From: Chloroflexota bacterium
Lineage (GTDB): Bacteria > Chloroflexota > Anaerolineae > UBA2200
Assembly (NCBI GenBank): GCA_030607875.1
Contig: JAUWJD010000033.1
Coordinates: forward strand, 1 to 41,519
DNA length: 41,519 nucleotides
Direction of reading: 5' to 3'
The first letter of the stretch is position 1. The number at the start of each line of letters is the position of its first letter. The notes below the pieces were generated by a model. That model was not told the DNA's origin, did not search any database, and saw nothing but the letters and a program-made list of their open reading frames with translations. Positions 21,583-29,447 of the stretch are shown here, in pieces. The position numbers and the translations under genes were made by a program.

Positions 21583-23319
21583 TCACCCTTCGGCAGGCCG
21601 CCAGTCCTTTACAACGAGTTCCAAGCGCTCCTTGTTGTTCCAAATCCTGCTCTGCAGGGTGTAGACCACATCAATACGCCCAGGCACTTGATCTGCTGGG
21701 ATCCTTTGTCGGAAAGCAATCGCATCCCAGACAGCCACACCATCGCTGAGTTTGAACTTTAGGCTTGTGCCTGCGCTGCCCACGGGGTAACAAGCACGCA
21801 CCTGCACATCGTAGCTGACAAAGGTTGGGCGCGGATTCCCCATGCCAAAAGGCTGCAGCATCTCTACCTGAGCCAGGGTCTCGCCGTCTGCCCGAGTCAG
21901 CGACAGAGCCATGTCAATCTTGACCGGCTTCACTAAATCATCTTCAGTCAACTCACGCCTGGCGATTTTCTTCAACTTCTCACGAAATGCGTCGATGTTG
22001 TCGTTGCCGATGGTAAACCCAGCGGCCGCAGAGTGCCCGCCATGCCTCTTCAGCAGAACGTCGCATTCATCCAGAGCTCGAGTGACATGAAAGCCCTTGA
22101 TGCTGCGCGCCGAGCCCTTGCTCTCTTCCTCTCCCAAGGCAATCACCAGAGTAGGGCGGTAGAACTCCTCCACGATGCGGCTGGCGACCAGGCCGGCAAT
22201 GCCTGCCATGTAGGCACTGTCCGCCAATACGTAGATCAATTCATCCACCTGCGCACGCACTTGCTCGCGGGCTCGCTCGACCATCTCAAGCGTCAAACGC
22301 CGCCGCTCGCGATTCTGTTCGCCAAGCTGTTGGGCAAGCCTTTCCGCCTCTTCCGCCGAGGATGTGGTCAGCAGGTTGTAGCTGGCCATAGCATCATCCA
22401 GACGCCCAGCGGCATTCAGCCGCGGGCCAAGCACATATCCGACAGTACCAGCGCTCACCTGCCCTGGTTCTATCCTCGCTTCTTCCAACATGGCAGCGAT
22501 TCCGGGCCGCCGGGCCTGATTCAGTTGCTCCAGACCACGGGACACCAGGGCGCGGTTCTCGCCGATCAAGGGAGCCAGGTCCGCCACCGTGCCCAATGCG
22601 ACCAGATCCAGCAGATCCTGCTCCTCGAGCAGTGTTTCAGTCTTGGCAACAGGCACCTGGCGTTCCGCGCGCAGCAAGGCTTGGGCCAGTTTAAAGGCCA
22701 GTCCTACGCCCGCGAGATGCTTGAACGGATAGCGGTCGTCCTGTCTCCTGTGGTCAATCACTGCGACTGCCGCAGGCAGTTCCCCCCCGATGGCGTGGTG
22801 GTCGGTAATGATCATATCCAGGCCTAGCTTGTTTGCACACGCAACCTGTTCGGTGGCCCGCACGCCGCAATCCACCGTTACGACCACCTTGATGCCCTGA
22901 TCGGCCAGCTTTTTCAAGGCAGACTCGTGCAGACCATAGCCCTCCATACGCTGCGGTATGTAGGGGATCACCTGTGCGCCCAGAGCGCGCAACGTGGGCA
23001 CCAGCAGCGCAGTGGCCGTCACTCCATCCGCGTCAAAATCGCCATAGACAGCGATTGCCTCCCCTGCGCGCAGAGCCTGGCGCAGACGGGTCACCGCCTC
23101 GTTCATGCCCTTTAAGAGGAAAGGGTTGTCCACGGCAAAGCTTCTGGACAAGAACGCCGCTACGTCGTCAACGGTACGTATCTGGCGATTGTACAGAATC
23201 TGCACCACGAGCGGCGTCAGATCAGGGAAGCGTGCCACGTGCTCTTCTGGGGCAGGCGGCAGAACCTCCCACCGTTTGTGCAATGCGGTCAAATCACACG
23301 CCCTTCCGAACAGAATCAA
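21583..23319 (-). CDS. recJ: Single-stranded-DNA-specific exonuclease RecJ
   Basis: 578 residues, normal for RecJ. It degrades single-stranded DNA 5' to 3' in recombination and mismatch repair. All DHH-superfamily motifs are readable: VYGDFDADGVTATALL (residues 92-107), VVTVDCG, IITDHHAIGG (Asp173-His174-His175), AVIDHRRQDD and later KRHGGHSAAAGFTI of the DHHA1 domain. It has a C-terminal OB-fold. The start is a TTG at 23319, the first codon after a TATAAT box; TTG codons at 23292 and 23283 are alternatives closer to the conserved part. It diverges from efp. Confidence 0.95.
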   Translation of the reverse strand: MILFGRACDLTALHKRWEVLPPAPEEHVARFPDLTPLVVQILYNRQIRTVDDVAAFLSRSFAVDNPFLLKGMNEAVTRLRQALRAGEAIAVYGDFDADGVTATALLVPTLRALGAQVIPYIPQRMEGYGLHESALKKLADQGIKVVVTVDCGVRATEQVACANKLGLDMIITDHHAIGGELPAAVAVIDHRRQDDRYPFKHLAGVGLAFKLAQALLRAERQVPVAKTETLLEEQDLLDLVALGTVADLAPLIGENRALVSRGLEQLNQARRPGIAAMLEEARIEPGQVSAGTVGYVLGPRLNAAGRLDDAMASYNLLTTSSAEEAERLAQQLGEQNRERRRLTLEMVERAREQVRAQVDELIYVLADSAYMAGIAGLVASRIVEEFYRPTLVIALGEEESKGSARSIKGFHVTRALDECDVLLKRHGGHSAAAGFTIGNDNIDAFREKLKKIARRELTEDDLVKPVKIDMALSLTRADGETLAQVEMLQPFGMGNPRPTFVSYDVQVRACYPVGSAGTSLKFKLSDGVAVWDAIAFRQRIPADQVPGRIDVVYTLQSRIWNNKERLELVVKDWRPAEG

Positions 23320-23324
23320 AGGGC

Positions 23325-23353
23325 ATTATAGGGTAGTCATTCAGGAACTGCAA
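23325..23353 (-). promoter_or_regulatory. recJ promoter, probably leaderless
   Basis: Minus strand TATAAT (23330-23325) with TTGCAG 17 bp upstream (23353-23348). Transcription would start near 23318, on the TTG start codon or just after it. Confidence 0.55.
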
Positions 23354-23366
23354 AGAATGCGTGCGC

Positions 23367-23395
23367 TTGTTGGCAGAGCGTAGTCATGATATAAT
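23367..23395 (+). promoter_or_regulatory. efp promoter
   Basis: TTGTTG (23367-23372), 17-bp spacer, perfect TATAAT (23390-23395). Start of transcription near 23402 leaves an 85-nt leader with a hairpin at 23419-23458. Confidence 0.65.
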
Positions 23396-23418
23396 ACAAT
23401 TGTCTGAAGCATTTGTCT

Positions 23419-23458
23419 CAGCGCACAGGGCCGAACCTTGAGCTCGCCCTCTGCGCTG
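23419..23458 (+). promoter_or_regulatory. Hairpin in the efp leader
   Basis: CAGCGCACAGGGC (23419-23431) pairs with GCCCTCTGCGCTG (23446-23458), 13 bp with one mismatch, around a 14-nt loop. It is in the 5' leader between the promoter and the ribosome site. There is no U-run, so it is not a clear terminator; it may stabilise the mRNA or modulate ribosome access. Confidence 0.55.
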
Positions 23459-23487
23459 TATCACTACCTGGACGGGGAATGTCGCAC

Positions 23488-24051
23488 ATGTACACAGTTT
23501 CTGACCTGCGAAAACGGCTGACCATCGTCATCAACAGCCAACCTTATATCGTCATCGCCTTCGAGTTCGCCAAACCCGGCAAGGGGCAGGCACTCTATCG
23601 CACTCGCCTGCGCAACATGGTGAGTGGAGCCATCATCGATAAAACGTACCGCTCTGGGGACACTCTTGAACCAGCGCACCTGGACCAGCGGAACATGCAG
23701 TATCTGTACAAGGACGACGACAACTACTACTTCATGGACAATGAGACCTACGATCAAATCGCCATCGGCGCAGGGGCACTGGGCGATGCCAAGAACTATC
23801 TCATGGACAATCTGACCGTAGACATCCTGTTCTTCCGGGAGCAAGCCATCGGTGTGAATCCCCCCACCTTTGTCAATCTCCGGGTCACCGAAGCCGCTCC
23901 TTGGGCCAAGGGGGATACCTCCAGCGCCGATTTCAAACCAGTGACGGTGGAAACGGGATACGAATTGCGCGTTCCGCCTTTTGTCGTGGAGGGTGACCTG
24001 ATCCAGATCGACACCCGAACCGGTGAGTACGTGACCAGGGTCAAGGAGTAG
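23488..24051 (+). CDS. efp: Translation elongation factor P
   Basis: 187 residues. EF-P binds the ribosome E site and rescues stalls at polyproline. The N-terminal KOW-like domain starts MYTVSDLRKRLTIVINSQPY and the tip loop reads AKPGKGQALYRTRLRNM, with Lys32 the residue that is lysylated in bacteria with EpmA (E. coli Lys34). OB domains follow, ending DLIQIDTRTGEYVTRVKE. I start at the ATG at 23488, with a GGGGA site 9 nt upstream; an ATG at 23479 overlaps that site. The next gene, epmA, starts 4 bp downstream, supporting lysine modification in this organism. Confidence 0.96.
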   Translation: MYTVSDLRKRLTIVINSQPYIVIAFEFAKPGKGQALYRTRLRNMVSGAIIDKTYRSGDTLEPAHLDQRNMQYLYKDDDNYYFMDNETYDQIAIGAGALGDAKNYLMDNLTVDILFFREQAIGVNPPTFVNLRVTEAAPWAKGDTSSADFKPVTVETGYELRVPPFVVEGDLIQIDTRTGEYVTRVKE

Positions 24052-24055
24052 TACT

Positions 24056-24979
24056 TTGCCCATCAACTGGCGGCTGGCCAGCCGCCGAAAGGCACTTGTG
24101 GCGCGGGCCGCCATCCTACAGGCCATCCGAGAGTTCTTCATTGACCAGGGCTACCTCGAGGTAGAAACTCCCCACCGCATACCCGCCCCGGCACCGGAGT
24201 CGCACATCGATGCCATTCCTGCTGACGGCTGGTTTCTTCATACTTCTCCCGAGCTGTGCATGAAGCGCTTGCTGGCTGCCGGCTACCCGCGCATCTTCCA
24301 AATCTGCCGCTGCTGGCGAGAGGGAGAACGGGGCAAGTTGCACGTCCCCGAGTTTACCCTGCTGGAGTGGTATTGTGCGGGTGGTGACTATCACGGGTTG
24401 ATGGACCACTGCGAAGCGCTGATCCAGAGCGTGGCCCGCAGAACAGGCCGGGGAGACACGCTGGCCTACCAGGGGCAGGAGATCGACCTAGCGAGTCCCT
24501 GGCCGAGGATTGCGGTGGAAGAAGCCTTCTCGCGTTACGCGCAGGTCTCCATGGCTAAAGCGCTAGAACGCGACCAGTTTGATGAGATTTTGGTCCGGGA
24601 CATTGAGCCGCAACTGCCCGTCGAGAAGCCAATCTTCCTCTACGACTACCCGGCGGCCCGAGGCTCGCTCGCGCGGCTGCGAGAAGATGACCCTTCGGTA
24701 GCCGAGCGCGTTGAGCTGTACATCGCTGGCCTGGAACTGGCCAACGGCTTCTCCGAACTGACCGACGCCAAGGAACAGCACGCCCGCTTCCTGCGCGAAG
24801 AAACATACCGCCGCTCGCTGGGCAAGCGCCCCTATTACCTTCCGGACAAGTTCCTGGCCGAACTGCAGGACATGCCTCCATCCGCCGGCATCGCCCTCGG
24901 CGTAGACCGCCTGGTGATGCTGTTCCTCGATGCAGCTTCGATTGATGAAGTAATCGCTTTCACCCCGGAAGAACTCTAG
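24056..24979 (+). CDS. epmA: EF-P--(R)-beta-lysine ligase (lysyl-tRNA synthetase paralogue)
   Basis: 307 residues, the catalytic domain of a class II lysyl-tRNA synthetase without the N-terminal anticodon domain, as in EpmA/GenX/PoxA (E. coli protein ~325). It attaches lysine or beta-lysine to the tip Lys of EF-P. Motif 2 is FQICRCWREGERGKLHVPEF followed by TLLEWY; motif 3 is GIALGVDRLVMLFLD with the conserved Gly-x-Asp-Arg. The start is TTG at 24056, supported by AAGGAG 7 nt upstream and a 4-bp gap after efp. No epmB (lysine 2,3-aminomutase) is in the window, so plain lysylation is also possible. Confidence 0.92.
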   Translation: MPINWRLASRRKALVARAAILQAIREFFIDQGYLEVETPHRIPAPAPESHIDAIPADGWFLHTSPELCMKRLLAAGYPRIFQICRCWREGERGKLHVPEFTLLEWYCAGGDYHGLMDHCEALIQSVARRTGRGDTLAYQGQEIDLASPWPRIAVEEAFSRYAQVSMAKALERDQFDEILVRDIEPQLPVEKPIFLYDYPAARGSLARLREDDPSVAERVELYIAGLELANGFSELTDAKEQHARFLREETYRRSLGKRPYYLPDKFLAELQDMPPSAGIALGVDRLVMLFLDAASIDEVIAFTPEEL

Positions 24980-25041
24980 CGATCCCCAAGTGAACGCTCG
25001 GAGCAGCGAAGTCAGTGCTGACCAAAGCGAAAAGAGCGACT

Positions 25042-25060
25042 AAAGTCGCCACTACGAACC
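25042..25060 (+). repeat. 19-bp dispersed repeat, copy a
   Basis: AAAGTCGCCACTACGAACC occurs here and, inverted and identical, at 30054-30072. Here it is preceded by GAGCGACT, so a short palindrome GCGACTAAAGTCGC is also present. It sits between the two copies of the epmA 3' end. Confidence 0.7.
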
Positions 25061-25089
25061 TGCTCGCCTTCACCTCGGAAGAGCTCTGA
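25060..25089 (+). repeat. Duplicated 3' end of epmA
   Basis: TCGCCTTCACCTCGGAAGAG then CTCTGA repeats, with few differences, the last codons of epmA (TCGCTTTCACCCCGGAAGAA then CTCTAG), encoding AFTSEEL-stop versus AFTPEEL-stop. The segment between (24980-25059) holds the 19-bp repeat. A short insertion that split or duplicated the gene end would explain it. Nothing else is seen between 25090 and 25155. Confidence 0.75.
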
Positions 25090-25155
25090 TCACACAGCGA
25101 CAATCCATCGCCGAAGCATTCCACGCCTCTGGAGAGATCATTCTGCCCCTGGCAG

Positions 25156-25761
25156 TTAGTCGTGTTCGTTCAAGGCGAGGAGTCTGCTCCCATTGACGGT
25201 GACCCACAGCCTGGTCAGGGAGCCGGTGTGCAGCGAGTAGGTCCACCACTCGCCGTAGTCATTCGGCAGGTAGTAGGCCAGCGTGGCGCGGATTACCCCG
25301 CCGTGGCAGACGACGATTACCTTGTTTTCGCCATGCTGAGCGACGATGTCGGCGACCGCCTGGGCTGCGCGTCGGAAAAAGCCAGCGCGCTTCTCGCCTC
25401 CCGGCCAGGTGAACTCAATGTCGGTGCGGTCCTGCCAGCGGACAAACGCTTCCGGAAAGGTTGCGGCGAACTCATCGTCGGTCAGGCCGCCCACGTGGCC
25501 CACGTTGACCTCACGCAGGCCAGTCCGGACAACAGGTAACAGCCCCAGCGCCTTGCCGACGAATTGCGCTGTCTGCCGCGCCCGCACCAGTGGGCTGGTG
25601 TAGAGCGCCGCAATACCGCGTTCAGTTGCCAGGCGCTCGGCCAGAACCTGGGCCTCGGCTTCTCCTCGCTGCGTAAGCGGCGACTCGTGTTCCCAGCCCG
25701 CCCAGCGGTGTTCAGCGTTGAACTGCGACTCCCCGTGCCGGATCAGCAACAATTCGGTCAT
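25156..25761 (-). CDS. Histidine phosphatase (phosphoglycerate mutase-like) family protein
   Basis: 201 residues. The catalytic RHGES (Arg8-His9-Gly10) opens the protein, with GLREVNVGHVGGLTDDEFAA carrying the conserved Glu and CHGGVIRATLAYYL the second His. Members dephosphorylate sugars, cobalamin precursors, RNA or proteins; the Gly-rich GHVGGLT in place of GDWEGLT is a branch with no set substrate. The 5' end overlaps the endonuclease III stop by 4 bp (ATGA), so it is co-translated with nth and may belong to the same unit. Confidence 0.88.
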   Translation of the reverse strand: MTELLLIRHGESQFNAEHRWAGWEHESPLTQRGEAEAQVLAERLATERGIAALYTSPLVRARQTAQFVGKALGLLPVVRTGLREVNVGHVGGLTDDEFAATFPEAFVRWQDRTDIEFTWPGGEKRAGFFRRAAQAVADIVAQHGENKVIVVCHGGVIRATLAYYLPNDYGEWWTYSLHTGSLTRLWVTVNGSRLLALNEHD

Positions 25762-26474
25762 GCCCGCTCCTCCGCTGCTGGCGGCGGCGCGGGCTGCGGC
25801 AGCACCACGTTCTGGTAGTAGTCACAGAGGTCGCGTAACACGCACAGTTCACAGCGCGGCCGCCGTGCCTGGCAGACTCTACGGCCGTGGCGGATCACGT
25901 TAAGGTGAAAAGCGTAGTACGTCTGCGGTGGCATCAAGGCCTCCAGCAGTTGATGGGCCTTTTCCCGGGAGGCTTTCGCCGGTATCAAACCCAGCCGCTT
26001 GGTCACCCGGTGGATGTGAGTGTCCACCGGAAAGGCTGGCATGTCCAGGGCAAAGAGCAGGATGATCGCTGCGGTCTTGGGTCCGACGCCCTTCATCGCG
26101 GTCAGCCACTGTTTGGCCTCTTCGACCTCCATCGCCCGCAGGAAATCCAGGCTCAATTCGCCCTGTTCCTCGGAGATGTGCCGCAGTGCTGCCTGGATGT
26201 TGGGGCCTTTCTGCTGGCTCAGCCCGGCGATCTTGATCGCTGCTGTGACCTCCTCTACCGGCGCATCACGCACCTGCTCCCAGGTGGGAAAGCGCTGTCG
26301 CAGCGTGTCGTAGGCCTTGTCACGCAGCGTATCGTTGGTGTTCTGACTGAGGATCGTGGATACCAACTGGGCGATGGGGTCCAGGCCTCGCTCCCTGGGC
26401 CGCTCACCGAAGACGCGCAGCAAGTGTTGATGCACTTGCAATGCTTTGGCCTCCAGGTTGATAGTAGTCGTCAC
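25758..26474 (-). CDS. nth: Endonuclease III family DNA glycosylase
   Basis: 238 residues from a GTG at 26474. HhH-GPD fold enzyme that removes oxidised pyrimidines and nicks the abasic site. The helix-hairpin-helix is MKGVGPKTAAIILLFALDMP with the catalytic Lys (GPKTA), and PVDTHIHRVTKRLG supplies the catalytic Asp. The 4Fe-4S loop is intact, Cys-x6-Cys-x2-Cys-x5-Cys in VCQARRPRCELCVLRDLCDY. It is 66 bp downstream of the MarR gene and overlaps the histidine phosphatase gene. Confidence 0.92.
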   Translation of the reverse strand: MTTTINLEAKALQVHQHLLRVFGERPRERGLDPIAQLVSTILSQNTNDTLRDKAYDTLRQRFPTWEQVRDAPVEEVTAAIKIAGLSQQKGPNIQAALRHISEEQGELSLDFLRAMEVEEAKQWLTAMKGVGPKTAAIILLFALDMPAFPVDTHIHRVTKRLGLIPAKASREKAHQLLEALMPPQTYYAFHLNVIRHGRRVCQARRPRCELCVLRDLCDYYQNVVLPQPAPPPAAEERA

Positions 26475-26540
26475 TGGGTGTCTGTCCTTCAGCGAGCAGG
26501 GGATGCTCGCGGTGATGTCTGGTTCCGATGTGGGTGGCCC

Positions 26541-27032
26541 CTAGGGCGTATCCTCCTCGTACTGCTGGCGGAAGGCTTCCAGATAGAGGCTCAGCAAGCG
26601 CAGCAGTTCGCCGGCATCCTCGGGTGCCAGGTGGACAAGCGTCTCGCGCAGACGTTTTACGCGTCTGTGACGCACCTTGTCCATGGCCGCACGGCCGCTT
26701 GTGGTCAACTGCACGAACACACGCCGTCGGTCAAGGGGATCCCGCTGGCGTGTCACCAACCCCATCTTTACCAGGCGGTCCACAATGCCGGTCATCGTCG
26801 CACAGCACTGCAGGGTCTCGTCAGCCAGTGTGCTCATGCTCGACTGCTGATCTCGATGGAGAATGGAGCGCAGCACAACGAACTGTGGCACAGTCAGGCC
26901 GAACTCGGCAAGATCCCGCGCAAAGCGGCGCTGCTCCAGCCAGCCAACGCCCAGCATCAGCCGTTCGATGGCTGCCAATTGCTCTGACAGCTCTTGGTCT
27001 TCCAAGACGCCTCCTTGGATTGGTGCGGCCAT
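26541..27032 (-). CDS. MarR-family transcriptional regulator
   Basis: 163 residues, winged-helix dimer: LTVPQFVVLRSILHRDQQSS, recognition helix ATMTGIVDRLVKMGLVTRQR and wing DPLDRRRVFVQLTTSG. The regulator probably represses the exporter genes upstream or its own gene, releasing DNA on binding small phenolic compounds. The listed ATG at 27032 lacks a clear ribosome site; a TTG at 27005 has AAGGAGG (27010-27016) 4 nt away and would shorten the protein by nine residues. It has its own strong promoter (27048-27076). Confidence 0.88.
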   Translation of the reverse strand: MAAPIQGGVLEDQELSEQLAAIERLMLGVGWLEQRRFARDLAEFGLTVPQFVVLRSILHRDQQSSMSTLADETLQCCATMTGIVDRLVKMGLVTRQRDPLDRRRVFVQLTTSGRAAMDKVRHRRVKRLRETLVHLAPEDAGELLRLLSLYLEAFRQQYEEDTP

Positions 27033-27047
27033 TACTTAACAACACTA

Positions 27048-27076
27048 AATATATCACCTGACCAAGGTCTTGTCAA
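27048..27076 (-). promoter_or_regulatory. Strong promoter of the MarR gene
   Basis: Minus strand TTGACA (27076-27071; perfect), 17-bp spacer, TATATT (27053-27048; five of six). The start of transcription would be near 27041, so a leader of only ~9 nt for the ATG at 27032 or ~36 nt for the TTG at 27005. The CTTAACAACACTAAA stretch overlapping the start is a weak inverted repeat that could be a MarR operator. Confidence 0.75.
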
Positions 27077-27195
27077 ACGGGGACGAACGACCCGCGCATC
27101 ACCTGCGCGGCGACGGAATGCTGAAGCCAACCTTTCACCTGGAGCCACACGGACGAGTTGGGCGCCGATTTCGAGCGCAGCGCACGTTGGCGGCC

Positions 27196-27225
27196 AACGG
27201 GCCGAGCATCTCAACTCGGCCCGTT
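27196..27225. terminator. Perfect 11-bp hairpin between exporter and MarR genes
   Basis: AACGGGCCGAG (27196-27206) with CTCGGCCCGTT (27215-27225), 8-nt loop. TTTCAT follows on the plus strand; on the minus strand, where it would end the exporter unit, there is no U-run. Position suggests a transcriptional boundary. Confidence 0.5.
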
Positions 27226-27281
27226 TCATAGTGGATGCTCCACGCGGGCTCAGCCGCCGTAAACTCGGTCTAGCTACCTCG

Positions 27282-27461
27282 CTACTCCAGTTCCACTTTC
27301 TGCAGAGCGGCAACTGAGAGTGCGAAAAGCCCAATACCGAGCATCGTTACCTGCGTATCCAGGTCAGCCTCGTTCATAAAACCCAATACGATGCTGACAA
27401 CGGACATTCCTAGTGCAACTGCCTTCAGGATCAAGTCAATGATCGCCTTGCGGTTCTCCAT
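27282..27461 (-). CDS. Tiny two-TM membrane protein downstream of the ABC-2 exporter
   Basis: 59 residues from the ATG at 27461 with AAGGGGAA upstream. Two hydrophobic segments: ~8-29 (IDLILKAVALGMSVVSIVLG) and ~36-52 (VTMLGIGLFALSVAALQKVE). The C-terminal segment resembles the end of the small frame at 29313-29447 (VTVLGVGLLMLAVSALWKEE). It may be a small subunit or assembly factor of the ABC-2 permease upstream. No family is recognised. Confidence 0.7.
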   Translation of the reverse strand: MENRKAIIDLILKAVALGMSVVSIVLGFMNEADLDTQVTMLGIGLFALSVAALQKVELE

Positions 27462-27568
27462 TTTGAGTTCCCCTTTTCTATTCCATGCTTCTTGTACGAA
27501 CGTTTTCCGATAGGCTCACTCACCAAACGCATTTGCGATGGAGTCTTGGCGAACAAAGCGCCCCTTGG

Positions 27569-28381
27569 TCAAGACAGCAAGAGCACGCCGACGGCGTAGG
27601 GCAGCAAGACCAGCAACGCCAACAGGGGATGCCCGCGCTGCGTGGTGTTGCTCCTGTCCCAGTTGAAGAGATAGACCGCCAGCCCAAAGGCCAGCACTCC
27701 GCTGGTCAGCAAGATGGCGAGCGACCCATGCGGACTAAAGTCAGCAGCCAGGCCCTGAGCCAGCCCTCGAAAGGCGTTCATAGCCTGGGTGGCTGGTAAG
27801 AGTTGAGCCATTTTCCGCACTGTCGCAGGTAACATGCTGTAGGGCAACATCATTCCCCCCAACAGCATCGAGGGCAGGTAGATCAGCTGCGACCACAGCA
27901 CCGTCATCCGCGAACTGGGCGAAATCACGCCGATCAGCACGCCGAGCCCTGCGCAGGCAAAGGCAGTCACGAGGACGGTCAGGGCAAAGCCGAGCCAATC
28001 CACAGGTAAGGGTGCATCGAAGAACAGGGGCGCTGTAGCGGTGATGAGCGCTGTCACAAGCAGCACATGGAGCACTGTGGTCAGCGCCGGGATGACCAGG
28101 AGCGAGATCGCAGGGACGCCGTTGATCTTGTAGCTGCGAAAGATGCCAGCTTCGCGAGCGGTCACCAACGGGTCGGGCAGGCCCAGCAAAGTAGCCGCCA
28201 GGATGGCAAACACGGCCATCCCTGGGATCATCGTCTCCAGGAATAGAGGGTTGATTGGGACCATGACCAGCCCCATCATGGCGTAGAAGCCAAGAGGGAA
28301 CAGATAGTTCATCATCAGCAATGTCTTGTTGCGAAGCCCAGTGCGGAACTCGAATAAAAAGTGATAAAGAAACGCGCTCAT
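27569..28381 (-). CDS. ABC-2-type exporter permease
   Basis: 270 residues with about six membrane segments, typical of ABC-2 permeases in drug, polyketide or lipid export: N-terminal MMNYLFPLGFYAMMGLVMVP, MAVFAILAATLLGLPDPLVT, REAGIFRSYKINGVPAISLL (the cytosolic loop that contacts the ATPase) and the closing LLPATQAMNAFRGL. The ATG overlaps the ATPase stop by 4 bp (ATGA), so the two are made together. Export substrate is unknown. Confidence 0.9.
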   Translation of the reverse strand: MSAFLYHFLFEFRTGLRNKTLLMMNYLFPLGFYAMMGLVMVPINPLFLETMIPGMAVFAILAATLLGLPDPLVTAREAGIFRSYKINGVPAISLLVIPALTTVLHVLLVTALITATAPLFFDAPLPVDWLGFALTVLVTAFACAGLGVLIGVISPSSRMTVLWSQLIYLPSMLLGGMMLPYSMLPATVRKMAQLLPATQAMNAFRGLAQGLAADFSPHGSLAILLTSGVLAFGLAVYLFNWDRSNTTQRGHPLLALLVLLPYAVGVLLLS

Positions 28382-29295
28382 TGGGCACCTCCTGCGGTTG
28401 CGATTTCCAGGAAACGATCCTCCAGTGATGGGCGTTCCACCCGCAGATCGATCAGCGTGTCTTCCCGTGCGTCGATGTGGGCGATGATAGCCGACACCGT
28501 TGGTCCGATATCGGTACTGAAGTAGATGTGATACTCATCCTTGACTGTGCTCCGGCTGACCGCCGGGAAGGTGCCACCAGCCTCGGACAGGCTGGAGCCC
28601 TCTGTGCGGACGGAGACTTTGGTCAGGCCCGCGCCGGTGGCAGTGATGTCCATCGGCGTGCCCCTAGTAGCGATCCTTCCGCACAGCAGAATGGCCACAC
28701 GGTCTGACATCTCTTCCGCTTCGGCCATGTCGTGCGTGGCAAGGATGATGGTGGTGCCCGCAGCCTGCAATTCACGCATCAGGTTGTGCAGCTCAACGCG
28801 CGAAGGGACGTCGAGGCCGGCAGTAGGCTCGTCCAGAAAGAGCACGGGGGGATCGTGGGCCACCGCCAGCGCCAACGCCAGGCGTCGCTGCAGGCCGGTA
28901 GAGAGTTGATGATACTGGGCCCTCCTTTTCTCTGCCAGGCCCAATCGATCCAGCAAGTCATAGCGCGGGGCTACGCCATGGTAGGCGCAGAAGAACCTCA
29001 TCGCCTCATCGACTTGGATGCTCTCCGGCAGGCCAGAGGTCTGCAATTGCACGCCGATGAGGTTGCGCAGCTTGCGCGACTGGCGGGCGGGATCGATGCC
29101 CAAAACCTGCAGCGACCCGCCATCAGGAAAGCGCAGTCCTTCCAAACTCTCCAGCGTGCTGGTCTTCCCTGCACCGTTGGGCCCCAAAAGACCGAATATC
29201 TCACCACGGTGCACGTCAAAACTGATGCCGTCCACGGCGACCACATCGCCGTAGGTCTTGCGAAACTCTGTGACTTTGATTACAGAGTCCTTCAT
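28378..29295 (-). CDS. ABC transporter ATP-binding protein, ABC-2 exporter partner
   Basis: 305 residues from the ATG at 29295, supported by GGAGGAAGG ~5 nt upstream; the frame runs 11 codons further but contains that site. Walker A is GLLGPNGAGKTS, the signature LSTGLQRRLALALAV (LSTGL in place of LSGGQ), Walker B VLFLDEPTAGLD, and H-loop ATHDMAEAEEMS. The C-terminal ~80 residues (LTKVSVRTEGSSLSEAGGTF) match the DrrA/CcmA-type tail. The protein drives the ABC-2 permease encoded next to it. Confidence 0.93.
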   Translation of the reverse strand: MKDSVIKVTEFRKTYGDVVAVDGISFDVHRGEIFGLLGPNGAGKTSTLESLEGLRFPDGGSLQVLGIDPARQSRKLRNLIGVQLQTSGLPESIQVDEAMRFFCAYHGVAPRYDLLDRLGLAEKRRAQYHQLSTGLQRRLALALAVAHDPPVLFLDEPTAGLDVPSRVELHNLMRELQAAGTTIILATHDMAEAEEMSDRVAILLCGRIATRGTPMDITATGAGLTKVSVRTEGSSLSEAGGTFPAVSRSTVKDEYHIYFSTDIGPTVSAIIAHIDAREDTLIDLRVERPSLEDRFLEIATAGGAQ

Positions 29296-29312
29296 AGGAT
29301 CCTTCCTCCTCA

Positions 29313-29447
29313 TCATTCTTCCTTCCAAAGCGCAGAAACTGCAAGCATAAGCAGCCCAACCCCGAGTACAGTCACACAGGTGCCAACACTGCTTTCACGA
29401 CGAGGCTTGCGGTTTCTCTTGGTCTGCACCTTGTCCACCTTCAACAC
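29313..29447 (-). CDS. Possible tiny membrane protein overlapping the upstream gene
   Basis: 41-44 residues from GTG at 29438 or 29447, out of frame with and overlapping the end of the gene at 29395. A basic N-terminus (KRNRKPRRE) precedes one hydrophobic segment, CVTVLGVGLLMLAVSALWKE, which closely parallels the C-terminal segment of the 59-residue protein at 27282-27461 (VTMLGIGLFALSVAALQKVE). The two stops TGA TGA at 29310-29315 end it 18 bp before the ATPase start. Similarity to the second small protein is the main evidence that it is real. Confidence 0.45.
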   Translation of the reverse strand: MLKVDKVQTKRNRKPRRESSVGTCVTVLGVGLLMLAVSALWKEE

